NCBI RefSeq assembly: GCF_018138145.1
Contig: NZ_CP073104.1
Span: forward strand, 1,240,001-1,304,000
Source: Pseudomonas sp. SCA2728.1_7
GTDB lineage: Bacteria > Pseudomonadota > Gammaproteobacteria > Pseudomonadales > Pseudomonadaceae
DNA length: 64,000 nt
Reading direction: 5' to 3'
Part shown: positions 16,811 through 25,295 of the stretch, one piece after another
How positions within the stretch are numbered: the stretch's first letter is position 1
Layout: the number at the start of each line of letters is the position of its first letter
Notes under the pieces: model-generated
The model's input: only the letters and a program-made list of their open reading frames with translations
The model's database searches: none
What the model was told of the DNA's origin: nothing
Program-made: the position numbers and the translations under genes

Positions 16811-17770
16811 ATGGAACATCGTGAAGCGCTGCTGGCGCTGCGAACCTTTCTTTCAACGCAGATTCTCGGCCAGGAAAAACTTATCGAGCGTTTGCTCATC
16901 GCCCTGCTCGCCGACGGCCACATGCTGGTCGAGGGCGCGCCGGGTCTGGCCAAGACCAAAGCGATCAAAGAACTCGCCGAGGGCATCGAAGCCCAGTTCC
17001 ATCGCATCCAGTTCACCCCTGACCTGTTGCCGGCCGACATCACCGGCACCGAGATCTATCGTCCGGAAACCGGCAGTTTCGTGTTCCAGCAGGGGCCGAT
17101 CTTCCACAACCTGGTGCTGGCGGACGAAATCAACCGTGCCCCGGCCAAGGTGCAATCGGCGCTGCTCGAAGCCATGGCCGAGCGTCAGGTCAGTGTCGGT
17201 CGCAGCACGTATGAGCTGTCGCCGCTGTTTCTGGTAATGGCCACGCAAAACCCGATCGAGCAGGAAGGCACCTATCCGCTGCCGGAAGCCCAGCTCGACC
17301 GTTTCCTGATGCACGTGAAAATCGGTTTCCCGGACGCCGCCGTCGAACGCCGTATCTTGCAGCAGGCTCGTGGCGAAGCGTTGAACGGTGAAACCAAGCC
17401 CGAGCGCCGCGTCAGCCAACAGGCGATCTTCGCCGCGCGCAAGGAAATCCTCGGCCTGTACATGGCCGACGCTGTGGAGGAATACCTGGTGCAACTGGTC
17501 ATGGCCACGCGCAACCCGGCCAAGTTCGACCCGGAAATGGCCGAGTGGATCGCCTACGGCGCCAGCCCTCGCGGTTCCATCGCCCTCGACCGCTGTGCCC
17601 GCGCCCACGCCTGGCTGGCCGGTCGTGACTTCGTCAGCCCGGAAGACATTCAGGCGGTGCTGTTCGATGTGTTGCGTCACCGCATCATTCTGTCGTTTGA
17701 AGCCGAAGCCGCCGGCATCGATCAGGATCGGGTGGTACAGCGGATTCTCGACGTCGTAGCCGTCGCTTGA
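16811..17770 (+). CDS. moxR: MoxR-family AAA+ ATPase
   Basis: A 319-residue MoxR ATPase. The Walker A is EGAPGLAKT, Walker B is VLADEINRAP, the sensor-1 region is MATQNPIEQEGTYPLPEAQLDRFL, and the C-terminal lid domain ends near DRVVQRILDVVAVA. MoxR proteins act as chaperones that assemble or activate complexes with VWA-domain partners. Here it heads an operon with DUF58, DUF4381, two VWA proteins and BatD, the usual partners. I prefer ATG 16811 (AGGA at 16797) to the upstream GTG at 16781. The next gene starts 5 bp after the stop. Confidence 0.93.
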   Translation: MEHREALLALRTFLSTQILGQEKLIERLLIALLADGHMLVEGAPGLAKTKAIKELAEGIEAQFHRIQFTPDLLPADITGTEIYRPETGSFVFQQGPIFHNLVLADEINRAPAKVQSALLEAMAERQVSVGRSTYELSPLFLVMATQNPIEQEGTYPLPEAQLDRFLMHVKIGFPDAAVERRILQQARGEALNGETKPERRVSQQAIFAARKEILGLYMADAVEEYLVQLVMATRNPAKFDPEMAEWIAYGASPRGSIALDRCARAHAWLAGRDFVSPEDIQAVLFDVLRHRIILSFEAEAAGIDQDRVVQRILDVVAVA

Positions 17771-17775
17771 CCCCC

Positions 17776-18720
17776 ATGAACGCCCCCCTGCCGTCCGAAC
17801 CGGGTATCCGCGTCAGCCTCGCCGAGCTGATCGAGATGCGTCACCGCGTGCGCGAAGTGCAGCTGTTTTCCACGCCGAGTCAGCGCAGCCCGCTGATCGG
17901 CCTGCACCATTCGAAATTCCGTGGTCGCGGCGTCGACTTCGATCAGGTGCGGGTCTATCAGGCCGGCGACGACGTGCGCACCATCGACTGGCGCGTGACC
18001 GCACGCACCCAAGAGCCGCACACCAAGCTGTTCCATGAAGAGCGCGAACGGCCGATTTTCATAATGGTCGAGCAAAGCACGCGGCTGTTTTTCGGCTCCG
18101 GGCTGATGTTCAAATCGGTGCTCGCGGCGCAAGTCGCGGCGTTGATCGGTTGGGCCGCGCTCGGCCATAACGACCGGGTTGGCGGGCTGGTGTTTGGCGA
18201 CAATGAGCACTATGAAATCAAACCGCGGCGTAGCAAACAGAGCCTGCTGCAATTGCTCAACCGTCTGGTCAAGGTCAATCAATCGCTGCACAGCGAGCGT
18301 GAACCGGATCGCGATGCCTTTGGCGTGGCCCTGCGCCGCGCCCGCGAAGTGTTGCGCCCCGGCAGTCTGGCCATCGTGATCTGCGACGAACGTGCACTGT
18401 CCGACAGCGCCGAACAACAGCTCAGCCTTTTATCGCGTCATTGCGACCTGTTGATGTTGCCGATTTCCGATCCGCTGGATCACGCCCTGCCCGCTGCCGG
18501 CCTGCTCAGATTCGCCGAACGCGGCGCGCAACTCGAACTCGACACGCTGAACTTCGATCTGCGCCAGACCTATCGCGCCCAGGCCGAAGCACGCATCGCG
18601 CGCTGGGAATTGCTCGCGCAAAAGCTGCGAGTTTTGCTGATGCCGCTGAGCACGCAGAGTGAAATGGTCGAGCAGATGCGCGAATTCCTCAATCCGCAGC
18701 GTCCGGGGAAAGGTCGATGA
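17776..18720 (+). CDS. DUF58 domain protein of the MoxR-Bat operon
   Basis: A 314-residue protein with the DUF58 signature (FRGRGVDFDQVRVYQAGDD, then RTIDWRVTARTQEPHTK and a FHEERERPIFIMVEQS stretch). DUF58 proteins have a VWA-like fold and are constant partners of MoxR ATPases; their exact activity is unsettled. There is no signal peptide. ATG 17776 lies just past the moxR stop. The 3' end overlaps the next gene by 4 bases (ATGA, 18717-18720). Confidence 0.9.
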   Translation: MNAPLPSEPGIRVSLAELIEMRHRVREVQLFSTPSQRSPLIGLHHSKFRGRGVDFDQVRVYQAGDDVRTIDWRVTARTQEPHTKLFHEERERPIFIMVEQSTRLFFGSGLMFKSVLAAQVAALIGWAALGHNDRVGGLVFGDNEHYEIKPRRSKQSLLQLLNRLVKVNQSLHSEREPDRDAFGVALRRAREVLRPGSLAIVICDERALSDSAEQQLSLLSRHCDLLMLPISDPLDHALPAAGLLRFAERGAQLELDTLNFDLRQTYRAQAEARIARWELLAQKLRVLLMPLSTQSEMVEQMREFLNPQRPGKGR

Positions 18721-19214
18721 ACGGCCTCGAACAACTGCAACCACTGATCTCACCGCCACCGATCGCCTTCTGGCCGCCGGCACCGGGCTGGTGGTTGCTG
18801 CTGTTGTTATTGCCGCTGCTCGGTTTTGCCGCGTGGAAGCTGCGCCGCTTCATTCCCATCAAGAAACGTCCGATCGTGCGTGCCGAACAGCCACTCGACC
18901 CGGTGCGCATCGCCGCCCTCGCTGAACTCGCGCAAATGCCCAAACCCTACGACGGCGCCCCGGCCGGTGCCTGGCTGCAGCAACTCAACGGCCTGCTCAA
19001 ACGCCTGTGCCGCAACCACTATCCCTACAGCCAGAGCCACACCCTCAACGGGCGTAAATGGCTGGCCTTTCTCGATAATCGTTGCCCGGCGGCGGGCCTG
19101 ACGCGCTGGATGGTGCTGGTCGAAGGCGCGTACAAACCAGAATGCAAACTCGACGACAAAGCCATCGCCGGCCTGACCCAAGCCGTCGACACGTGGATTC
19201 GCAAACATGTTTGA
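18717..19214 (+). CDS. DUF4381 membrane protein of the MoxR-Bat operon
   Basis: A 165-residue protein with one strong membrane helix (about 24-42, PGWWLLLLLLPLLGFAAW). A basic stop-transfer sequence (KLRRFIPIKKRP) follows, then a soluble domain with the DUF4381 pattern (LQQLNGLLKRLCRNHYP, LNGRKWLAFLDNRC). It is usually found between DUF58 and VWA genes and is thought to anchor the complex. It overlaps DUF58 by 4 bases and the next gene by 8 bases (19207-19214). Confidence 0.87.
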   Translation: MNGLEQLQPLISPPPIAFWPPAPGWWLLLLLLPLLGFAAWKLRRFIPIKKRPIVRAEQPLDPVRIAALAELAQMPKPYDGAPAGAWLQQLNGLLKRLCRNHYPYSQSHTLNGRKWLAFLDNRCPAAGLTRWMVLVEGAYKPECKLDDKAIAGLTQAVDTWIRKHV

Positions 19215-20286
19215 GTTCGCCTGGCCGTGGATCTTCGTGCTGGTGCCGCTGCCGTGGCTGATGCGTCTGGTCTTGCCGGTGGCCGACAGCGGCGAGCCAG
19301 CCCTGAAAGTCAGCTTCCTCGCCGATCTGGAAGGCCTCGCCCGCCGTCGCGCTCGCGCCAACCTGCCCGCGTGGCGTCAACAGGCGCCGTTCATGCTGCT
19401 GTGGCTGTTGCTGCTGACCGCCGCCGCCCGTCCGCAATGGCTCGGCGAACCACTGCCGATCGCTGCCAGTGGGCGAGACCTATTGGTGGCGGTGGATGTG
19501 TCCGGCTCGATGGATTTCCCCGACATGCAGTGGCAGGACGAAGAAGTCAGTCGCCTGACGCTGGTGCAGCATCTGCTCGGAGATTTCCTCGAAAGCCGCG
19601 ATGGCGACCGTGTCGGCTTGATCCTGTTTGGCAGTCAGGCTTATCTGCAAGCGCCGCTGACGTTTGATCGCCACACCGTGCGCGTCTGGCTCGACGAAGC
19701 GCGCATCGGCATTGCCGGCAAGAACACTGCGATCGGCGACGCCATCGGTCTGGCGCTGAAACGCCTGCGCATGCGCCCGGCGCAAAGCCGCGTGCTGATT
19801 CTGGTGACTGACGGCGCCAACAACGGCGGCGAAATCGATCCGCTGACGGCGGCAAAACTGGCCGCCAGCGAAGGCGTGAAGATCTACCCGATCGGCATCG
19901 GCGCCAATCCTGAGGACAGCGGTTCCACCGGCCTGCTCGGCGTCAATCCGAGCCTGGACCTCGACGAACCTGCGCTCAAAGCCATCGCCGAAGTCACCGG
20001 TGGCCAGTATTTCCGTGCCCACGACGGCAAAGAGCTGCAAGCGATCAAAGACACCCTCGACCAACTCGAACCGGTGACCCAGCAACCGACCCAGGCGCGC
20101 CCGGCGCAAGCCTTGTATCACTGGCCTCTGGCGCTGGCGTTGTGGTTGAGCCTATTGCTGGTCGCCCGTGAATTGTGGCCGGACAACCCGTTGCAACGCC
20201 TGTTCACCAAGGAGCTGTATCTGCAAAGTCCGCTGCCTGACTGGCGCGAACGCCTCAAGCGCCTGCGTCTGCGGAGGCGCCGATGA
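19207..20286 (+). CDS. VWA-domain membrane protein (BatA-like)
   Basis: A 359-residue inner-membrane protein. Two N-terminal hydrophobic segments (about 5-24 and 58-75) flank a short loop; the VWA domain follows (about 90-290), and a C-terminal helix lies near 305-325. The metal-ion-dependent adhesion site is complete (D97-V-S99-G-S101, later LVTDGANNGGEID). Known Bat proteins contribute to envelope and oxidative stress tolerance. It overlaps its neighbours at both ends, so the operon is probably translated as a coupled unit. Confidence 0.9.
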   Translation: MFEFAWPWIFVLVPLPWLMRLVLPVADSGEPALKVSFLADLEGLARRRARANLPAWRQQAPFMLLWLLLLTAAARPQWLGEPLPIAASGRDLLVAVDVSGSMDFPDMQWQDEEVSRLTLVQHLLGDFLESRDGDRVGLILFGSQAYLQAPLTFDRHTVRVWLDEARIGIAGKNTAIGDAIGLALKRLRMRPAQSRVLILVTDGANNGGEIDPLTAAKLAASEGVKIYPIGIGANPEDSGSTGLLGVNPSLDLDEPALKAIAEVTGGQYFRAHDGKELQAIKDTLDQLEPVTQQPTQARPAQALYHWPLALALWLSLLLVARELWPDNPLQRLFTKELYLQSPLPDWRERLKRLRLRRRR

Positions 20287-22022
20287 TCGCGCTCTGGCCG
20301 CACTGGTTCCGTCCGTGGTGGTTGCTGTTGCTACCGCTGCTGGGCTGGCTGATCTGGCAACTCTGGCACCGGCAGAAACGCGCCGGGCGCTGGCAAATGA
20401 TTTTGCCGCCGGCGTTTCATGCCACCCTGCTCAGTGGCGGCAATGGTCGCGACAGCAAACTGCCGTGGATTGCCCTCGGCGTGGCATGGCTGCTGACGGT
20501 TCTGGCGCTGCTCGGGCCGAGCTGGGAGCGCGTTGAACAGACCAGCCAGAAACCCGCCGACCCGTTGGTGGTGGTACTGGAGCTGACCCCGGAAATGCTC
20601 GCCACCGACTCGCCGCCGACACGACTGGAACAGGCGCGGCGCAAGCTGTTCGACCTGTTGCAGGCACGCAGCGATGCGCAGACTGCGATCGTCGTCTACG
20701 CCGGTAGCGCGCACACGCTGGTGCCGCTGTCGGATGACCTCGCGACCAGTCGCAATTTGCTCGACGCGCTCAAACCGTCGCTGATGCCGGAAAGCGGCCA
20801 TCGTGCCGACCTGGCCGTGAGTAAAGCGCTGGCCCTGCTGAAACAGGGTGCGCTCGGCCAAGGTCGGATTCTGCTGATCGGCTCATCGCTCGATGAAGAA
20901 GAACGCCAAGGCATTCGTCGTGCCCTCAACGGTGAGTCGGCACAATTGTTGATGCTCGGCGTCGGCACCGCCGAAGGTGCGCCGATTGCTCAGGAGGACG
21001 GCAGTTTCCTCAAGGACGAGCAAGGCGCAATTCGCGTGCCGCAACTCGACAGTCCGGGCCTGAGCGCGTTCCTCAACAGCGTCGGTGGCGAATACCACCC
21101 TGCTCGCCTCGACGAAGCGGATCTTGGCGCGCTCGGTCTGCTCAACGGCCCGCGCAGTCTGCGCGACGATGGCCAGACCGTGCGCCTCGATACCTGGGCC
21201 GATCAAGGTTACTGGCTGCTGTTGCCGCTGTTGCTGCTCGCGGCGTGCGCCGGGCGGCGCGGCTGGTTGTTCTGCCTGCCGTTGCTGTTTTGCTTGCCAC
21301 AGCCGAGCTACGCTTTTGACTTTGAGGATTTGTGGCTGCGCCCCGATCAACAGGGCCTGCATTTGCTCAAACAGAAGCGCCCGGCCGAAGCCGCGCAGCA
21401 TTTTGACGATCACCAATGGCAAGGGGTGGCGTTGTACGAGGCCGGCGACTACAGTGGCGCCGCTCAGCGTTTCGCCGAAGGCAGCGATGCCCGCGCCCAC
21501 TACAATCGTGGCAACGCTTTGGCGAAAAGCGGTGAGCTGGAAGCGGCAATCGACGCCTATGAACAGGCCCTGGAACTGCAGCCGGATTTGCGTCCGGCGC
21601 AGACCAACAAGGCCCTGGTAGAAAACCTGCTCAAGCAGAAAAACACACCGCCGCCCGCCGAGCCGGACACCCAGCCCAGCGGACAGCAAAGTCTGCCGGG
21701 CGACGAACCAGCGCCCGCGACCACGCCGCCGCCGGCGGTAAAAAGTGAAACCCAGAGCGAAGCGCAACCGAGCGAATCGGCCAGCGAACCGCCACCGACT
21801 ACACCGCCGCAGCCAGGCCCCAACGAAGTGCCGGGCAGCGCCGAGGAAGAACAAACGGACACCGTGCCGACGCAGCGCCCGAGTGAAGACAACCTCCAAG
21901 GCGAGCAGCGTCAGGCACTGGAACAATGGCTGGGCAAGATCCCGGATGATCCGGGCGAACTGCTGCGACGCAAATTCTGGTACGAACAGCAACAACATCA
22001 GGATCAGGAAAACACTCAATGA
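20283..22022 (+). CDS. VWA- and TPR-domain protein (BatB/BatC fusion-like), degenerate MIDAS
   Basis: A 579-residue protein. It has N-terminal membrane helices (about 11-28 and 60-78), a VWA-like domain (about 92-290) and another helix near 310-345. TPR repeats follow (about 365-445, ALYEAGDYSGAAQRFAEG, YNRGNALAKSGELEAAIDAY), then a long Pro/Glu/Gln-rich tail. The MIDAS motif expected as D-x-S-x-S is E100-L-T102-P-E104, so metal binding through it is unlikely, unlike the preceding VWA protein. It overlaps both neighbours by 4 bases. The fused VWA plus TPR layout combines BatB and BatC of other bacteria. Confidence 0.88.
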   Translation: MIALWPHWFRPWWLLLLPLLGWLIWQLWHRQKRAGRWQMILPPAFHATLLSGGNGRDSKLPWIALGVAWLLTVLALLGPSWERVEQTSQKPADPLVVVLELTPEMLATDSPPTRLEQARRKLFDLLQARSDAQTAIVVYAGSAHTLVPLSDDLATSRNLLDALKPSLMPESGHRADLAVSKALALLKQGALGQGRILLIGSSLDEEERQGIRRALNGESAQLLMLGVGTAEGAPIAQEDGSFLKDEQGAIRVPQLDSPGLSAFLNSVGGEYHPARLDEADLGALGLLNGPRSLRDDGQTVRLDTWADQGYWLLLPLLLLAACAGRRGWLFCLPLLFCLPQPSYAFDFEDLWLRPDQQGLHLLKQKRPAEAAQHFDDHQWQGVALYEAGDYSGAAQRFAEGSDARAHYNRGNALAKSGELEAAIDAYEQALELQPDLRPAQTNKALVENLLKQKNTPPPAEPDTQPSGQQSLPGDEPAPATTPPPAVKSETQSEAQPSESASEPPPTTPPQPGPNEVPGSAEEEQTDTVPTQRPSEDNLQGEQRQALEQWLGKIPDDPGELLRRKFWYEQQQHQDQENTQ

Positions 22023-23656
22023 CCCGCTTCACCGCTCTCTTGCTGCCCCTGCTGCTCTGCACGGCCACCGCCCAGGCGGCCGAGCTGACGGCCAGTGTGG
22101 ATCGCAGTCGCCTGAACTCCGGCGAGACGGTCGAGCTCACCCTCGAAACCAGCGACGTCACCCAGTTTGGCAAACCCGATCTGACCGCGCTGGAAGCGTT
22201 GTTCGAAGTGCGCGGCACGCGCCAGGTCAACCAGCTCAATACCCTCAACGGTGACAACCGCGCGACCACGCGCTGGATCATCACCCTGCTGCCGAAAGAG
22301 AACGGCAGCGTGGTGATTCCGCCGCTGCAACTGGGCGATGCGCAGAGCCAGCCGATCACCGTGCAAGTGGTCGAAAGCGACACCCGCGAGAACAAGAACA
22401 GCCTTGATCCGGTGTTCATCGAAGCCAGCCTCGATCAGTCCAGCGTCTATGTGCAGGCGCAGGCGATCCTGACTTTGCGCATCTACCATTCGGTGTCGCT
22501 GTACGACGACAGCAGCCTGACGCCGCTGCAAATCGTCGATGCACGCATCGAGCAACTCGGCGACACGCGCACCTACGAAAAAGACCTCAACGGTGTGCGC
22601 CATGGCGTGATCGAAATGCGCTATGCGATCTACCCGCAACACAGCGGTTTGCTGACCATTGCGCCGCAGACCTTCAGCGCCACACTGGTCGACACGCAGC
22701 CATCTCAGGACGCAAATGCACAGGGGCCGAAACCGGGCAAACTGATGCGCGTCAGTTCCGCCGAAATCCCCCTGACCGTCAAACCCAAGCCACTGACCTA
22801 TCCGGTCGACGCGCCATGGCTACCCGCGCGCAGCCTGAGCCTCAGCGAAAGCTGGAACCCGGAACCGGAACACACTCAGGTTGGCGATTCCCTGACCCGC
22901 AGCCTGACGTTGAAAGTCGAAGGTCTGGCTGCCTCGCAACTGCCGGCGCTGCCCGCCACCGACGTCAACGGCCTGCGCCGCTACCCCGATCAACCAGTGC
23001 TGAGCAACCAGAGCACCGACCGCGGCATTGTCGGCAGCCGTGAAGAACGCGAAGCGCTGGTGCCAAGCCGTAGCGGCGCCATCGAATTGTCGACGGTGGA
23101 CGTGGTTTGGTGGAACACCTTCGAAGACCATCTGGAACACAGCAGCCTGCCCGCGCGCACCCTGCAAGTGGCCAACAACCCGAGCCTGCAAGTCGACACC
23201 CCGGCCGGCACTCTGCAGGTGAGCGCCGTCGATAACGATGTGTTGTGGTGGTGGAAACTCAGCACCCTGATCCTCGCCTGCACCACCCTGCTCGGCTTCG
23301 GCCTGTGGTGGCGCGCACGCTGGCAACCGGCAGTGCACCGCGCCGCCCAAACTGGCCCGAGCCCACGCACGTTGATGGATGACATCAAGCGTGCGAGCCA
23401 GGCGAATGATCCGCAGGCGACGCGGCAGGCGCTGGATGCGTGGGCGCGGCAGCAACCTGAGACATTGGCGGATATGGCGGCGCGGTTTGTGCCGTTGTCG
23501 GATGCGCTGGATGGGTTGAATGGTGCGCTGTACAGCGAGACGGGGCAGCATTGGCAGGGTGAGGATCTGTGGCGGGCGATCCGCACGATTCCAGCGGCGG
23601 AACGGGTACAGGATCCGGTGGGTGATAGTGGGTTGCCGCCGCTTTATCCGAAGTGA
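22019..23656 (+). CDS. batD: BatD-like exported membrane protein
   Basis: A 545-residue protein with a signal peptide (MTRFTALLLPLLLCTATAQA). The N-terminal BatD region (about 20-300) starts AELTASVDRSRLNSGETVELTLE. A membrane helix sits near 418-436 (LSTLILACTTLLGFGLWW), and a basic cytoplasmic tail of about 110 residues follows. It closes the MoxR-Bat operon. The periplasmic part is built from Ig-like beta repeats, which fits a scaffold role beside the VWA proteins. An 8-bp hairpin lies 8-31 bp after the stop. Confidence 0.88.
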   Translation: MTRFTALLLPLLLCTATAQAAELTASVDRSRLNSGETVELTLETSDVTQFGKPDLTALEALFEVRGTRQVNQLNTLNGDNRATTRWIITLLPKENGSVVIPPLQLGDAQSQPITVQVVESDTRENKNSLDPVFIEASLDQSSVYVQAQAILTLRIYHSVSLYDDSSLTPLQIVDARIEQLGDTRTYEKDLNGVRHGVIEMRYAIYPQHSGLLTIAPQTFSATLVDTQPSQDANAQGPKPGKLMRVSSAEIPLTVKPKPLTYPVDAPWLPARSLSLSESWNPEPEHTQVGDSLTRSLTLKVEGLAASQLPALPATDVNGLRRYPDQPVLSNQSTDRGIVGSREEREALVPSRSGAIELSTVDVVWWNTFEDHLEHSSLPARTLQVANNPSLQVDTPAGTLQVSAVDNDVLWWWKLSTLILACTTLLGFGLWWRARWQPAVHRAAQTGPSPRTLMDDIKRASQANDPQATRQALDAWARQQPETLADMAARFVPLSDALDGLNGALYSETGQHWQGEDLWRAIRTIPAAERVQDPVGDSGLPPLYPK

Positions 23657-23663
23657 ACGCACG

Positions 23664-23687
23664 ATCCCTCAACGAACACTGAGGGAT
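23664..23687 (+). terminator. Possible terminator hairpin after batD
   Basis: ATCCCTCA (23664-23671) pairs with TGAGGGAT (23680-23687) around an 8-base loop, just after the batD stop. No T-run follows, so it may be only an RNA-end stabiliser. Confidence 0.4.
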
Positions 23688-23872
23688 GTATTGGCAGGAA
23701 GGGCTTGTAACGAGCTTGACGTTCGCCTGCCGAAGGGTAGGAAGAAACTCCCCCCCTCGGGCTGGATAGACAGGCATCACTCTGGGCCTGTCTTGCTGCG
23801 CCGCTCAGACAAACGACAGGTGGCCAGAGCCACCCGTTCGTTACCCGGAACGCGGAAATGCGGCGTCCCCGA

Positions 23873-24175
23873 TCAATACTTGAATTTCGTTTTCACTTGT
23901 TCGCCTTCGCGATAAGAGAGAACAAACGCCTTCCAGGGTTCACCGCGTTTGACTGCGTTTGCCTGCAATTGATCGACCAGACGAAGAATTATCGCCCCGT
24001 TTATATCGGTTTCCGCGTTCCAGTCCTCAATTCCGTCTTTCTCGACGGCTAATTCCGTTTCTATATAGCCCTCACCCAGCTCAACACCGTATCGGAACGC
24101 GTCATAGCCATGGACGATGCCTGCTTCGACCAATTGGAAAATCTCTTCGAAAATTTTTATATCTTCAGTGATCAC
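23873..24175 (-). CDS. Small protein of unknown function, possible immunity protein
   Basis: A 100-residue acidic protein that starts at GTG 24175, supported by GGAGG (8-base spacing). It is predicted to be a compact alpha/beta domain with no signal or membrane segment. The C-terminal pattern (VLSYREGEQVKTKFKY) faintly recalls the YezG/DUF600 immunity group, but this is weak. It is the last of three co-directional small genes whose base composition is clearly more AT-rich than the flanking bat and sbc genes, which suggests transfer. The toxin expected for an immunity role is not present. Confidence 0.6.
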   Translation of the reverse strand: MITEDIKIFEEIFQLVEAGIVHGYDAFRYGVELGEGYIETELAVEKDGIEDWNAETDINGAIILRLVDQLQANAVKRGEPWKAFVLSYREGEQVKTKFKY

Positions 24176-24248
24176 TAAATAACCTCCGGAATTTGATGGT
24201 GTAAAACGGGGAGGGATTTACCCCGCCCGAGATCCAGCCAGCGGCCTC

Positions 24249-24590
24249 TTAATCCGAGACTTTTTCGTAATCAAAACCTTTGGGGATTTCCGGCCAAAAA
24301 GGTTTTTTTACCAACGCATCGAGATCGTCATAAATATCGCGAAAAAAATTAGCCAGATCCATGAAGTCCACACGTGAATTCATCAGCGCAACTTTCAACA
24401 TGACATCGTCTGCATTGTCCTTGGCGGATGCCGCTCTGGACATATTATAGAAAGCGTTTCCCATCCTTTCAGAAAGCTCAGCCTCCCAGTCCAGCTTGTA
24501 ATCGGCCTCCAAACTATTGCCATCAAAGCTACCCGTCTTTTCTTTCACCAATTGGATGATCAGGTTTTTCACCGACTCGAAATCGTTCAT
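24249..24590 (-). CDS. Small protein of unknown function in an AT-rich island
   Basis: A 113-residue, mostly helical, acidic protein (MNDFESVKNLIIQLVKEKTG at the start; DYDLD-like and YDDLDAL segments later). ATG 24590 lies 2 bp after the stop of the upstream gene, with AAAGAGAA ahead of it, so the two are probably one operon. There is no signal peptide. I do not recognise a family with confidence. Codon use is richer in A/T-ending codons than in the surrounding operons. Confidence 0.6.
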   Translation of the reverse strand: MNDFESVKNLIIQLVKEKTGSFDGNSLEADYKLDWEAELSERMGNAFYNMSRAASAKDNADDVMLKVALMNSRVDFMDLANFFRDIYDDLDALVKKPFWPEIPKGFDYEKVSD

Positions 24591-24591
24591 C

Positions 24592-25083
24592 TCAACGTTC
24601 TCTTTTTTCGCACTTCACCTGATAAAACGTAACCACCGGGCCGTAATTCTCATCGGAGTTCGACACCTCGACACTGAATAACTTGTCCGGGAATTTTTCC
24701 TTCAGCACCATGCGCCAGGCAAACCCGATGACCTCGCACAACTGCAGAAATATGCTATGTGATACGCCATCTCCGTATTGACCAAAAACATCATAGAGCT
24801 TCACATAATTCAACAGCCGCTCAGCCTCTGCCATGTCGTGAGAGGCCAGGCTCAAGCAGCGCGCGAACGTTTCTACTGAAAAATTTCGCTCTAGAAAAAC
24901 GCCCCCTTGAGACACGACGAACGTCGGGAAGAACAACGTCGAGAACAACAGCATCTGTTCCGGGTGGCATTGATCATTGATGTAAGAATGGATATCCAGG
25001 CCTTCCTGACTCGCCCACTGTTTCTTCCAGGCGTCATATTGTTCAGTGTCGATGACAGGGGGTATAGCGTTGATCAGTTGCAC
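24592..25083 (-). CDS. Protein of unknown function heading an AT-rich three-gene island
   Basis: A 163-residue protein. I place the start at GTG 25083 (protein MQLINAIPPVIDTEQYDAWK) because GGAG stands 9 bases upstream; a TTG at 25116 would add 11 residues but has no ribosome site. The sequence is soluble and mixed alpha/beta, with several aromatic-rich segments (FSTLFFPTFVV, FGQYGDGVSHSIFLQ). The segment VVTFYQVKCEKRER ends the protein. Together with the two genes downstream it forms a small, probably horizontally acquired unit between the bat operon and sbcD. Confidence 0.6.
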   Translation of the reverse strand: MQLINAIPPVIDTEQYDAWKKQWASQEGLDIHSYINDQCHPEQMLLFSTLFFPTFVVSQGGVFLERNFSVETFARCLSLASHDMAEAERLLNYVKLYDVFGQYGDGVSHSIFLQLCEVIGFAWRMVLKEKFPDKLFSVEVSNSDENYGPVVTFYQVKCEKRER

Positions 25084-25295
25084 TGCGTTTGCTCCATGCA
25101 GCCGAGGCGATATCAATATGATGGCCAGATACTAGATAGCTGCTGTTTGGGCGTCAACGAAGGGATTCGTCGAAATGCCCGGTTACGTCCCGTCCGGACA
25201 AGCCCCACCACCGCAATAATCTGTAAACTCTCCCCTCTTTCGCCGCCATCATTTCACCTGCGGCCATCACCTCTTTAATTGTTGCGGAGTCCACC

